From NCBI GenBank assembly GCA_934754855.1, contig CAKVJR010000093.1, positions 1 to 6,684 of the forward strand: a stretch of DNA of 6,684 nucleotides, given 5' to 3'. Position numbers and translations under genes: made by a program. This document shows, piece by piece, positions 1 to 6,249 of this stretch. The notes under the pieces were generated by a model. That model did not search any database, was not told where the DNA came from, and saw only the letters and a program-made list of their open reading frames with translations. This stretch comes from an uncultured Candidatus Melainabacteria bacterium. GTDB taxonomy: Bacteria; Cyanobacteriota; Vampirovibrionia; Gastranaerophilales; Gastranaerophilaceae. The stretch's first letter is position 1. The number at the start of each line of letters is the position of its first letter.

Positions 1-377
1 GAACCTGTTGAAACTTCAATGCCTTTGAGTTTTGTGCAGCAAGGGTGTCCTTGAAGTTTTGTGCCGAACTTTCTGTATTCGAGCAAGTCTGCTTCAGGGA
101 AGTATCCGCAATGTGCCAAAATTGAGTAAATCGCTGCTGATGCGTGACCTTTTGACAATACAAATCTGTCACGATTTTCAAAATCAGGGTTTTTATCCCA
201 ATCAGGATATTGTTTCATAACTTTCGTGTACAAAACTGCCAAAATATCGATTGCAGAAAGGCTTCCACCGGGGTGTCCCGATTGAGCGTTGTGAATCATT
301 CTGACAATGTTCGCACGAAGTTTTTTGGTAATTGATTGAATTTCTTTGATTTCTTCATCGGATAATACTTTTAACAT
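1..377 (-). CDS. Transketolase, N-terminal subunit (partial; 3' part outside window)
   Basis: This is the first 125 codons of a thiamine-diphosphate-dependent transketolase, which transfers two-carbon ketol units between sugar phosphates in the non-oxidative pentose phosphate pathway in the cytoplasm. What is visible: HNAQSGHPGGSLSAID (residues 29-44, the substrate and cofactor-proximal SGHPGG segment), RDRFVLSKGHASAAIY (69-84), a GHPC segment (110-113), and IEVSTG (120-125), where the frame runs off the left edge. The GGSLS and SKGHAS wording and the short N-terminus are typical of the split enzyme of many anaerobes, with separate N- and C-terminal subunits of roughly 280 and 310 residues, rather than the single chain of about 660. 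The ATG start at 377 is supported by AAGGTGA five bases upstream on the minus strand. The gene lies 42 bp downstream of the glycosyltransferase gene on the same strand, so cotranscription is possible. Family assignment is very secure; the split form is an inference because the end is not seen. Confidence 0.95.
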   Translation of the reverse strand, partial: MLKVLSDEEIKEIQSITKKLRANIVRMIHNAQSGHPGGSLSAIDILAVLYTKVMKQYPDWDKNPDFENRDRFVLSKGHASAAIYSILAHCGYFPEADLLEYRKFGTKLQGHPCCTKLKGIEVSTG

Positions 378-419
378 AAATCACCTTTTCTTCTATACTA
401 CATACAACATAATAAATTG

Positions 420-1145
420 TTATTTCTTATTTATTATAACCTTAAACAAAAAGAGCGGTAAAGTAGGAAACATTCTGTTAAATCTCGATGGCTCTTTTAT
501 CAATCTCCAAAGCCATTCGCAACCTAACTGTCTGAATATTTTTGGTGCTCTTTTTACATTTCCCGACCAAACATCAAAACTTCCGCCTACTCCGACGAAA
601 ATTGTGTTCGGAAATTCGTTTTTATATTTTTTGATAAAAATCTCTTGCTTCGGCACTCCGAGTGCAACTAAGACCAATTTCGGATTTTTTGATTTGATTT
701 CATCAACAATCGCTCTTTCGTCATCTTCCTTGAAATAACCGTTTCGAGCATACACGATATTTAGATTTTCATGTTTTTCTTTTAATTTTTGGCAAGAAGA
801 TTGCAAAGTTTCTTCTTTTGCCCCGATTAATGCTACAGGGAGAGAATTTTTGGCACAATGTTCAATCAATCTTCCCGCAAATTCAATTCCGGGGATTCTT
901 TCTTGAGAAATTCCGTAAATTTTTAATGCAATTTTTACCCCAACTCCGTCAGGGATAAGCAAATCGGCATTTTTCAAAATTTCTGAAAATTCCTGATTTT
1001 TTTTACCCAATTCAATCATCTCGGGATTGAGTGTAATCGTCTGAGTGCTTTGGTTTTCACTCTTTTTGATGATATAATCCATGGCTTGGTCAAAATTGAA
1101 CAAGTCCACATCGTATCCTAAAATTTTTGTAGTTTGCCTCTCCAT
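420..1145 (-). CDS. WecG/TagA/CpsF family glycosyltransferase (241 aa)
   Basis: A GT26-type glycosyltransferase. Known members add N-acetylmannosamine or a related sugar to a polyprenyl-diphosphate-linked GlcNAc at the inner membrane face, an early step in wall teichoic acid, enterobacterial common antigen or capsule synthesis. Motifs in order: ILGYDVD at the start, TLNPEMI (38-44), LLIPDGVGVKIA (62-73) with Asp66 at the place of the proposed TagA catalytic aspartate, RIPGIEF (83-89), LVALGVPKQEIFI (159-171), GVGGSFDVWSG (185-195) followed by KRAP, and a basic aromatic tail LGCEWLWRLIKEPSRF (207-222), the C-terminal appendage thought to contact the membrane. The length is normal for the family. 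The ATG at 1145 is the only start that keeps the conserved N-terminus, though no clear Shine-Dalgarno precedes it. The exact donor and acceptor sugars cannot be told from sequence. It is first in a minus-strand pair with the transketolase gene; no confident promoter was found upstream. Confidence 0.95.
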   Translation of the reverse strand: MERQTTKILGYDVDLFNFDQAMDYIIKKSENQSTQTITLNPEMIELGKKNQEFSEILKNADLLIPDGVGVKIALKIYGISQERIPGIEFAGRLIEHCAKNSLPVALIGAKEETLQSSCQKLKEKHENLNIVYARNGYFKEDDERAIVDEIKSKNPKLVLVALGVPKQEIFIKKYKNEFPNTIFVGVGGSFDVWSGNVKRAPKIFRQLGCEWLWRLIKEPSRFNRMFPTLPLFLFKVIINKK

Positions 1146-1296
1146 ACTTCGTATTATTACACAAAAACATTGTTTTTGCCCGTAAAAAAACTATTTTTTA
1201 CAATATTTTATCTTTATTTGAATTTTAACACGTATTTTATCCTCGAACTCCCGTATTTGCAACGGTTTTGCAAAAATTCTTTAAGATTTTTGTTCG

Positions 1297-1314
1297 AGGC
1301 ATGGAACCATGCCT
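1297..1314. repeat. Perfect GC-rich hairpin in the spacer
   Basis: AGGCATG and CATGCCT are perfectly complementary around GAAC, or an 8-bp stem with a 2-base loop. The flanks TTCG and GAA extend the stem by about three pairs if one G bulges. It carries the same CATG palindromic character as the two 26-bp repeats downstream. No run of T follows closely on either strand, so a terminator role is not supported. Confidence 0.5.
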
Positions 1315-1403
1315 GAAAAATGACAATTTGCCCGAAAAAATCCTCTTTTAACGCTCAAGATATTAAGTTTTTATTAAGAAACGGTAACATTTTAAAAACA
1401 ACC

Positions 1404-1429
1404 GAAAAACCATGATATACATGCGTTTT
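1404..1429. repeat. 26-bp palindromic repeat, copy A
   Basis: This copy matches the one at 1494-1519 at 24 of 26 positions. Both read GAAAAACCATG, a five-base variable centre (ATATA here), then CATGCGTTTT. AAAAC-CATG can pair with CATG-C-GTTTT, giving a 9-bp stem with one bulged C and a 5-base loop. Similar sequence on both sides of the two copies suggests a degenerate tandem unit of about 90 bp. Confidence 0.7.
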
Positions 1430-1493
1430 AAGGATTTTTTCTGCTGTAATGTGCGATTTTATTGAGTTTGCTTAATAAAAGTTTAAAAAACAT

Positions 1494-1519
1494 GAAAAAC
1501 CATGCTATGCATGCGTTTT
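1494..1519. repeat. 26-bp palindromic repeat, copy B
   Basis: Second copy, 90 bp downstream of copy A and about 105 bp upstream of the TPR gene start. It differs only at two bases in and next to the loop (CTATG in place of ATATA). The stem is kept intact while the differences fall in the loop, which hints that the fold or the palindrome matters, as an RNA hairpin or a protein-binding site. Confidence 0.7.
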
Positions 1520-1623
1520 GGGAAGATTTAACACTATTTGTGGTTTTTTGCCTATGGTAATGAATTTTCGATTGAACTATTATAGAATCATTGGGGACAC
1601 GCTTTAATATAAGTAGCAATAAG

Positions 1624-2208
1624 ATGACAATAGAGTATTTAAAAAATTCAAAAATATTATTTGATGATAATGTATTAAACATTGATACGGAAAGATATTA
1701 CAGAGAAGCAGAAGATTATTTCTTCTATTTTGACAGAACCGATAAGGCAATCAAATTGCTTAAAAAGGCGATAAAACTTACACCGTATCATGCTAAAAGT
1801 TTGAAATTCTTGGGAGATGTTTATTTTGCAACCGGAAAGATGAAAAAGGCTTTCGATTATTATTCTCAAGCGGCAGCGTTGAAACCTTCCGATGCAACGA
1901 TTATGTCATCTATGGCGACTGTTTGTGATGCGTTGAACGATTCTAAAAACGCACTTGCATTTCTCGATTTGGCTTTTGAATATTTGACAATCGAGGATAT
2001 GAGATTGTATGCACAATTCTGCGATTTGAAGTTCTCTTTGCTTGTTAAAATGCAAAAATATGCAGAGGCAAAAAAATTCTTGGATACAGTTAACAAGCGT
2101 TTGCCTGTTGAAGAAACGGGACTTGTTGCAAGCGTAAACAGAGATATTTTGAAGAAAAAACTTTCTCTTAAAGAGAGAATGGACAGTTTGAACATAAAAG
2201 TAGTTTAA
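1624..2208 (+). CDS. TPR-repeat protein of unknown function (194 aa)
   Basis: A soluble all-helical protein made largely of tetratricopeptide repeats, which usually act as scaffolds for protein-protein contacts; no specific partner can be named. Counting from the ATG at 1624, repeats run at about residues 24-57 (DRTDKAIKLLKKAIKLTP core), 58-91 (LGDVYFATGKMKKAFDYYSQAAALKPSD, the best match), 92-125 (ALNDSKNALAFLDLAFEYL) and a weaker fourth around 126-160 (MQKYAEAKKFLDTVNKRLP), then a charged tail ending LKERMDSLNIKVV. No signal peptide or membrane segment is seen. An in-frame TTG at 1591 would add 11 residues but neither start has a good Shine-Dalgarno; the ATG is preferred. It stands 55 bp before the next plus-strand gene, with a possible promoter between them, so it may or may not be cotranscribed with the membrane protein and hydF. 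Confidence 0.85.
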   Translation: MTIEYLKNSKILFDDNVLNIDTERYYREAEDYFFYFDRTDKAIKLLKKAIKLTPYHAKSLKFLGDVYFATGKMKKAFDYYSQAAALKPSDATIMSSMATVCDALNDSKNALAFLDLAFEYLTIEDMRLYAQFCDLKFSLLVKMQKYAEAKKFLDTVNKRLPVEETGLVASVNRDILKKKLSLKERMDSLNIKVV

Positions 2209-2213
2209 TTCGC

Positions 2214-2241
2214 TTGTGTTTCCTTAAAAAACCTCTATAAT
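2214..2241 (+). promoter_or_regulatory. Candidate promoter for the membrane protein-hydF pair
   Basis: TTGTGT (2214-2219), 16 bases, then a perfect TATAAT (2236-2241). Transcription would start near 2248, just before the membrane-protein gene. The -10 box lies inside the palindrome at 2231-2247, so the same bases serve either as promoter DNA or, in read-through RNA, as a hairpin. The -35 match is weak. Confidence 0.5.
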
Positions 2242-2247
2242 AGAGGT
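2231..2247 (+). promoter_or_regulatory. Small hairpin covering a Shine-Dalgarno-like GAGG
   Basis: ACCTCTA (2231-2237) pairs perfectly with TAGAGGT (2241-2247) around a TAA loop. The right arm contains GAGG (2243-2246), five bases before an in-frame TTG at 2252 and 17 before the ATG at 2264. In RNA reading through from the TPR gene the possible ribosome site would be folded away. No T-run follows, so it is not a terminator. Confidence 0.45.
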
Positions 2248-2263
2248 ATATTTGAGCGTCATT

Positions 2264-3286
2264 ATGAAAAAAAAGAAAAGCAATTTAATCGCATTGGCAA
2301 TTACGATAATTTTCACGATTATTGTAATTTGGAATGTGAATTTTGGCGAACTTGTGATGCTTTGCGGCTTGATGAATAAGCACTACATTCTGCCTTATAT
2401 GGTGATTTTTGCGATTGTAATGCTTGCTCGGGCAATCAGGTGGCAATTACTTTTGCCGAAAGTGAAGTGCAAACTTTACGATTTGTACGAAATTTATATG
2501 ACTTCAAATTTGTTGAATGTATTTCTTCCCGCCCGTGCAGGAGATGTTTTTCGGGGGGTATATTTTGGGCAAAGATATAAACTTTCAAAATTGAGTATGG
2601 TTGGAACCGTGCTTGCAGAGCGGATTTTGGACGGTTTGTCCGTAATCTGTCTTTTGTCGCTCGGAATAATTATTCATTATCGTTCGCAATTTGTTCTGAA
2701 CCTGTTAATGCTTGCTATTGTTATGTTTGTGGGCAGTTTTGTTTTTATGCTTTGGGTTTATAAGTATAAAAAAGTTGATTTTATTTGTGAAAAAATAAAA
2801 AATTGCACCTCAAAAATGCCGAGCGAACTTTCGGGGAAAATTTGCGGATTTGTGGATAAATGCAATCCTTTGCTGAATTTGTTTATGAACGGATTTGAAA
2901 CGTTTGCCGACTTGAAAAAGATGGGAATAGTTGCGATTTTCAGTGCAATTTCTTGGGTAGGCGATTGTTTTATGGTTTGTTTTTTGCTCTCGGCATTCGG
3001 AATTGACTCGCATTTTACAATTTCGTTGTTTGTTGTTTCGTTTATTGCCCTTTCGACGATAATTCCGCAATCTTCAATGTATATCGGACTTTATCAGGGA
3101 GCGTTTATTCTTGCGGCACAGTTGTTCGGAATAGGCAAAACCATTGCACTCAGCGTTGCTTTGACTCAACAATTGCTTATGATATTTGTTTACAGTATTT
3201 TTACTTTGATTTTTGTTTGGAGAAATCAACTTAAATTTTCAGATTTAAAAAGAAATGAGGTCTTAGATGATGGAGAAAGCACCTAA
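2264..3286 (+). CDS. LPG_synthase_TM (UPF0104, MprF/AglD flippase-like) membrane protein
   Basis: An integral membrane protein of the family that includes the flippase half of MprF (lysyl-phosphatidylglycerol synthase) and AglD-like proteins; members are linked to moving or handling lipids and lipid-linked sugars, but no substrate can be set here. Numbered from the TTG at 2252 (344 residues), there are about eight hydrophobic helices, the clearest at 12-29, 46-62, 128-142, 149-170, 225-250, 256-280, 284-304 and 306-323. Family signatures visible: RAIRW (60-64), NVFLPARAGDVFR (89-101), ERILDG (123-128) and IGLYQGAF (278-285). There is no synthetase domain, so this is the short membrane-only form. 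The ATG at 2264 gives a typical MKKKK membrane-protein start. The TTG at 2252 has GAGG five bases upstream and remains possible. The 3' end overlaps hydF, implying translational coupling. A role alongside the upstream glycosyltransferase in envelope assembly is speculation. Confidence 0.88.
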   Translation: MKKKKSNLIALAITIIFTIIVIWNVNFGELVMLCGLMNKHYILPYMVIFAIVMLARAIRWQLLLPKVKCKLYDLYEIYMTSNLLNVFLPARAGDVFRGVYFGQRYKLSKLSMVGTVLAERILDGLSVICLLSLGIIIHYRSQFVLNLLMLAIVMFVGSFVFMLWVYKYKKVDFICEKIKNCTSKMPSELSGKICGFVDKCNPLLNLFMNGFETFADLKKMGIVAIFSAISWVGDCFMVCFLLSAFGIDSHFTISLFVVSFIALSTIIPQSSMYIGLYQGAFILAAQLFGIGKTIALSVALTQQLLMIFVYSIFTLIFVWRNQLKFSDLKRNEVLDDGEST

Positions 3287-4472
3287 ATCTATGCGTTTGC
3301 ATATCGGAATTTTCGGGAGAAGAAATGTCGGAAAATCGTCGCTTATAAATGCAATTGTGAACCAAAATATTTCTATCGTTTCCGAAGTTGCGGGAACGAC
3401 GACAGATGCTGTCGAAAAGTCAATGGAAATGCTCCCTTTGGGACCTGTTACGTTGATTGATACGGCAGGAATTGACGATGTCGGTGATTTGGGCGAACAA
3501 CGTGTTCAAAAATCTCAACAAATCATTGAGAGAACGGACGTTGCGTTAATTGTTTGTGATTTTGATGGTTGGAGCGATTATGAAAAAAATCTCGCAAAAA
3601 CCTTTAACGATAAGAAAATTCCTATCATTGCAGTGATTAATAAAAATGATATTTCTGAAATTTCGGAGGAAAAATTTGAGGAAATTAAGGCAGAAACGAC
3701 TTATCAGATAAGACTTTCGGCGAAAAATGATAAAGATATTACGGCGAGAATTAAAGAGGGGTTGATTAGAATTGCTCCCGAGGATTTTATAAATCCGCCT
3801 GCAATTTTGGAAAACCTTGTGATTCCTGATGATACGGTAATTTTGGTTACTCCGATTGATAAAGAGGCTCCGAAGGGGAGATTGATTTTGCCGCAGGTGA
3901 ATGTTTTGCGAGAACTTTTGGATAATCGTTGCGTTGCGGTTGTCGTGACGGAACATAATTTGAAACAGGCAATTGAGTCTTTGAAAAATCCGCCGAAACT
4001 TGTCATTACTGACTCTCAGGCTTTTAAGATTGTTTCTGAAATTACGCCTGAAAATGTGCCGTTGACTTCGTTTTCGATTTTGTTTGCAAGATTGAAAGGG
4101 GACTTAAAGACTTTCGTTGAGGGCGTTCGGGTGATTGAGAATTTGCGTGACGGAGATAAGGTTTTGATTTGTGAAAGTTGCTCTCATCACGCAATTGAGG
4201 ACGATATCGGTCGGGTAAAAATTCCGAATTTGATAAAGAAAAAGACAGGAAAATCGCTGATTTTTGAACATGTTGCATCGCACGATATGATAAAAAATAT
4301 TGAAGATTATGCAATGATAATTCATTGTGGGGGCTGCATGACGAATAGACGGGAAATCCTGTCACGGATTGCAAAATCTAAGGCGGCGGGCGTTCCGATA
4401 ACGAATTACGGAATAACAATTTCATATTGCCTCGGAATTTTGGATAGAGCAATCGAACCGTTGATGAAATAG
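3267..4472 (+). CDS. hydF: [FeFe] hydrogenase H-cluster maturation GTPase HydF (401 aa)
   Basis: HydF is the scaffold on which HydE and HydG products form the 2Fe subcluster before transfer to apo-HydA in the cytoplasm. The N-terminal GTPase domain shows Walker A GRRNVGKS (17-24), the switch threonines GTTT (43-46), DTAG (65-68), NKND (125-128) and SAK (151-153). A middle dimerisation region follows, with TPIDKEAPKGRLILPQ (195-210). The C-terminal cluster domain carries CESCSHH (302-308), supplying Cys305-x-His307, and HCGGC (353-357), the Cx-H...HCxxC ligand set of the family; NYGITISYCLG near the end is also typical. Length and all key residues are intact. TGAGG lies six bases before the first of two adjacent ATGs (3267 and 3270). 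The start lies 20 bp inside the upstream membrane-protein gene. No hydE, hydG or hydA is in the window, so these must lie elsewhere. Its presence implies an anaerobe that makes or uses H2. Confidence 0.97.
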   Translation: MMEKAPKSMRLHIGIFGRRNVGKSSLINAIVNQNISIVSEVAGTTTDAVEKSMEMLPLGPVTLIDTAGIDDVGDLGEQRVQKSQQIIERTDVALIVCDFDGWSDYEKNLAKTFNDKKIPIIAVINKNDISEISEEKFEEIKAETTYQIRLSAKNDKDITARIKEGLIRIAPEDFINPPAILENLVIPDDTVILVTPIDKEAPKGRLILPQVNVLRELLDNRCVAVVVTEHNLKQAIESLKNPPKLVITDSQAFKIVSEITPENVPLTSFSILFARLKGDLKTFVEGVRVIENLRDGDKVLICESCSHHAIEDDIGRVKIPNLIKKKTGKSLIFEHVASHDMIKNIEDYAMIIHCGGCMTNRREILSRIAKSKAAGVPITNYGITISYCLGILDRAIEPLMK

Positions 4473-4568
4473 GGCTTTTGGTGGCTTGATTTTGGCGGAA
4501 ACGGTCATCTTTTATGTATTTTTATGACAATTTGTAATCACAAAACTTAATATATTGATACAAAAGGG

Positions 4569-4597
4569 TTGCAATTCAAATATGTGCGTACGATAAT
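4569..4597 (+). promoter_or_regulatory. Promoter of the initiator tRNA gene
   Basis: TTGCAA (4569-4574), exactly 17 bases, then GATAAT (4592-4597). Transcription would begin around 4604, a few bases before the tRNA at 4612. Position and spacing fit a sigma70-type promoter; no terminator is seen between hydF and this site. Confidence 0.7.
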
Positions 4598-4611
4598 GGG
4601 TGTGTAGTTAC

Positions 4612-4689
<78 letters not shown>

Positions 4690-4693
4690 TTTG

Positions 4694-4734
4694 AAAAAAA
4701 AGAACTTCTGATATCTGCGAAGTTCTTTTTTTTT
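4694..4734 (+). terminator. Rho-independent terminator after tRNA-fMet
   Basis: AGAACTTC (4701-4708) and GAAGTTCT (4719-4726) form a perfect stem around a 10-base loop. An A-tract before it pairs with the T-run after it, giving up to 15 bp and a classic T-run. The A-tract on the left would let it work on the other strand too. Confidence 0.92.
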
Positions 4735-4815
4735 ATGTCTGAAAATTATACCTAGATATGTATGTATTGGAAAGCATGATTTGATTTGTGTATTTGTTTG
4801 AGTAGCGTGAGTAGC

Positions 4816-5020
4816 TCAACTGGTGTGATTATTTTGGGCAATCGGCATTTGGCGTGGGTTTGAGGGGTAGGAAGCAAGCAGACCATTTGACCCAGCAACC
4901 GGTCAAATTACTCTTTTGCTGGTCAGGGCAGATGGTGCGATTATTTTGGGCAAATGATTTCAAGACAAGGCTTTTAACCTATTTTTGTACTAGTTCAAAT
5001 GGTATGATTATTTCGGGCAA
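4816..5020 (+). repeat. Left array: three direct copies of a GATTATTTTGGGCAA motif
   Basis: Copies L1 (4817-4841), L2 (4929-4953) and L3 (4996-5020) share (T)CAn-TGGTnTGATTATTTTGGGCAA; the 15-base core is identical in L1 and L2 and has one C for T in L3. L1 and L2 are 112 bp apart, L2 and L3 67 bp. The three copies point the same way, toward the transposase remnant, as expected for L1-L2-L3 transposase sites at one end of an element. Confidence 0.8.
4885..4925. repeat. Two competing inverted repeats between L1 and L2
   Basis: ATTTGACC (4885-4892) is perfectly complementary to GGTCAAAT (4901-4908) with an 8-base loop. Alternatively TGACC-C-AGCAA (4888-4898) pairs with TTGCTGGTCA (4916-4925), ten pairs with a bulged C. 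The two folds share TGACC and cannot form together. GGTCA also precedes the outermost right-hand repeat. Confidence 0.5.
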
Positions 5021-5108
5021 AACAAAATATAAAATTAAACATATAAAAAAAATATTAATACGAAAAAGACACAAAGGTCGGAAGTGGTGTTCTAATTTTT
5101 TACAATTA

Positions 5109-5286
5109 GAGTTAATGTGTTTCTGACATGGAAGATAGATATATTAATATAAAAGAAATAGCAAAGATAAAAGGTTTAAGCAGCACACGCTCACTTCGTT
5201 TGGAAATAAACAAAACTGAAAGTAAATATATTGCAAGTGATGTTCCAATACATTTAATTCCGAGCTAATGTGTGTCTGCGATGAAA
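5109..5286 (+). repeat. Degenerate direct repeat of the transposase leader and start
   Basis: GAGTTAATGTGTTTCTGACATG (5109-5130) in part recurs at 5262-5286 as GAGCTAATGTGTGTCTGCG followed by ATGAAA; about 20 of 25 bases agree across 5109-5133 versus 5262-5286. Both end in an ATG. The first opens MEDRYIN, the second MKNKEYIC before a stop, so the second looks like the start of a related, further decayed copy of the same gene. Confidence 0.5.
5128..5268 (+). pseudogene. Truncated transposase N-terminal DNA-binding fragment (46 codons)
   Basis: The frame reads MEDRYINIKEIAKIKGLSST and then RSLRLEINKTESKYIASDV before ending in IHLIPS and TAA. The YINIKEIAKIKGL...RSLRLEIN pattern resembles the short helix-turn-helix region at the N-terminus of Mu-type DDE transposases (those with a Mu_transposase C-terminal domain). 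It stops where the family would go on for several hundred residues, and no catalytic domain is present. It begins about 310 bp inside the left repeat array and in the same direction, which is where an element's own transposase gene should start. No Shine-Dalgarno is seen. The match is from memory of the pattern, so the family is tentative; a stand-alone small DNA-binding protein is a less likely alternative. Confidence 0.5.
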
Positions 5287-5519
5287 AACAAAGAATATAT
5301 CTGTTACTAATTTGTAGTTATTATAAAAATTTTATTTTCTATATTATTTTTGTATGAAATTTGTGTTGAAATGCTTTTTATATGCATATTTATACAAAAA
5401 TTATAAAAAAAATTGTTGCATAATATCTTTATTTTTTATAAATCGTAGATTTTAAAGTGAAAATGTTTAGTAATTTAGGGATAAAACATTAGAAAATAAA
5501 TAGTTTTTTAGCAAACAAA
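5269..5519. other. Very AT-rich gene-free stretch
   Basis: No open frame of note lies between the transposase remnant and the membrane-protein gene. It holds a 13-base inverted pair (5343-5355 and 5392-5404, 12 of 13 matching, arms TTTTTGTAT / ATACAAAAA) around the palindrome ATATGCATAT (5380-5389). This is downstream of the minus-strand gene, but no T-run typical of a terminator follows on that strand. Confidence 0.5.
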
Positions 5520-6152
5520 TCAAATATTTAATTTTAGAATTCTGTCACTTATTCCAACCATTTTACCTATTAAATATGCGGAAACTATTGTACCTAAGCC
5601 TATTCCGACTATTTTATGTTTTATTATTACCCCTGACAAGCAAGTAAATATAACCAGCATAATATCAAACCTTATTCTTAAATATGAAAATGGTTTATTT
5701 AAAACCTTGCATAAAGTTTCTACTATACCATTTCCAGGATCCAATATTAAGTCTGATTTAGTCATTAGATAAACTCCTACTCCTGTTAATGAATTAGATA
5801 TTAATAAGACTATAAAAGCAATAGCAAAGATTAATTTTGTATGCGGCATTATAATATCGTATATTTCAATAAATATGCTAACTAAAATAGCCATTGGTAT
5901 TTGTAGGGATAACGTTATATCAAGTTTTTTTAATAAAAAACATTGTACGAGTATAAATATAATATGTAATATAAAAGTTGCTAAACCTAATGACATATTT
6001 AATAATATTGAATACGCAAAAGGAACCGAACTAATTGCCGCAACGCCTAGGTCTGTTCTGGTATTAAGCACTATTCCAATGGCCATAATATTCATTCCAA
6101 GTATATATAGTAATATTCTTTTTATTAAATTTTTATTCAATAATATATTCAT
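5520..6152 (-). CDS. YczE/YyaS/YitT-like integral membrane protein (210 aa)
   Basis: A small polytopic inner-membrane protein of the YczE/YyaS/YitT type; members are common in gut Firmicutes and their function is mostly unknown, with transport often guessed. From the ATG at 6152 the protein has about five or six hydrophobic helices (roughly 10-30, 37-57, 58-75, 82-102, 106-130, 160-198). Family-like segments are RTDLGVAAISSVPFAYS (32-48), GVGVYLMTKSDL (124-135), DPGNGI (138-143) and GIGLGTIVSAYLIGK (183-197). A TTG at 6188 would add 12 residues, but the ATG gives the normal short basic N-terminus; neither has a Shine-Dalgarno. The frame is intact. By eye it is more AT-rich than the genes left of the tRNA, with many ATA and TTA codons, and it sits alone between the two repeat arrays of the putative element, pointing to acquired cargo. 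Confidence 0.82.
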   Translation of the reverse strand: MNILLNKNLIKRILLYILGMNIMAIGIVLNTRTDLGVAAISSVPFAYSILLNMSLGLATFILHIIFILVQCFLLKKLDITLSLQIPMAILVSIFIEIYDIIMPHTKLIFAIAFIVLLISNSLTGVGVYLMTKSDLILDPGNGIVETLCKVLNKPFSYLRIRFDIMLVIFTCLSGVIIKHKIVGIGLGTIVSAYLIGKMVGISDRILKLNI

Positions 6153-6249
6153 ATTTATTTGTAATTTTATGAATATATTATAATACAATAATATATTTTT
6201 GTTTATTTATCTTATAATATTAAACGTTACTTTTAAACTCATTATTTTT

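Larger units (their letters stand above)
1146..1623. other. Divergent intergenic region without a credible gene
   Basis: This 478-bp AT-rich spacer separates the minus-strand glycosyltransferase gene from the plus-strand TPR gene, so it should hold the promoters of both, but no well-spaced -35/-10 pair stands out. Short open frames at 1134-1316 (+) and 1428-1682 (-) have no recognisable protein features and are best ignored. The content is structural: an 8-bp GC-rich hairpin at 1297-1314, a pair of 26-bp palindromic repeats at 1404-1429 and 1494-1519, and an inverted pair TTTTATTAAG (1369-1378) / CTTAATAAAA (1471-1480). No RNA family is recognised. Confidence 0.7.

Noticed and set aside
1134..1316. 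Plus-strand 60-codon open frame in the spacer
   Set aside because: Low-complexity, phenylalanine-rich reading of AT-rich DNA, overlapping the glycosyltransferase start on the other strand; no ribosome site or family resemblance.
1571..1610. Promoter for the TPR gene (TTGAAC, TATTAT, TAGAAT or TTTAAT boxes)
   Set aside because: Several single hexamers look fair but none pairs with another at 16-18 bp spacing at a sensible distance from the start codon.
1428..1682. Minus-strand 84-codon open frame overlapping the TPR gene start
   Set aside because: Runs through the palindromic repeats and into the TPR gene; composition looks like non-coding DNA and the TPR frame is convincing.
4482..4500. TTGATTTTGGCGGAA-like stretch after hydF as a further copy of the element motif
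   Set aside because: It needs gaps to align with TGATTATTTTGGGCAA and lies on the other side of the tRNA; most likely chance similarity.
4816..5020. Spaced repeats read as a CRISPR array
   Set aside because: Only three copies with unequal gaps (112 and 67 bp between starts) and inverted partners 1.4 kb away; no cas genes. Transposon end sites fit better.
4854..5126. Plus-strand 90-codon open frame inside the left repeat array
   Set aside because: It translates through two of the three repeat copies and has no domain-like pattern; the DNA repeats explain the sequence better.
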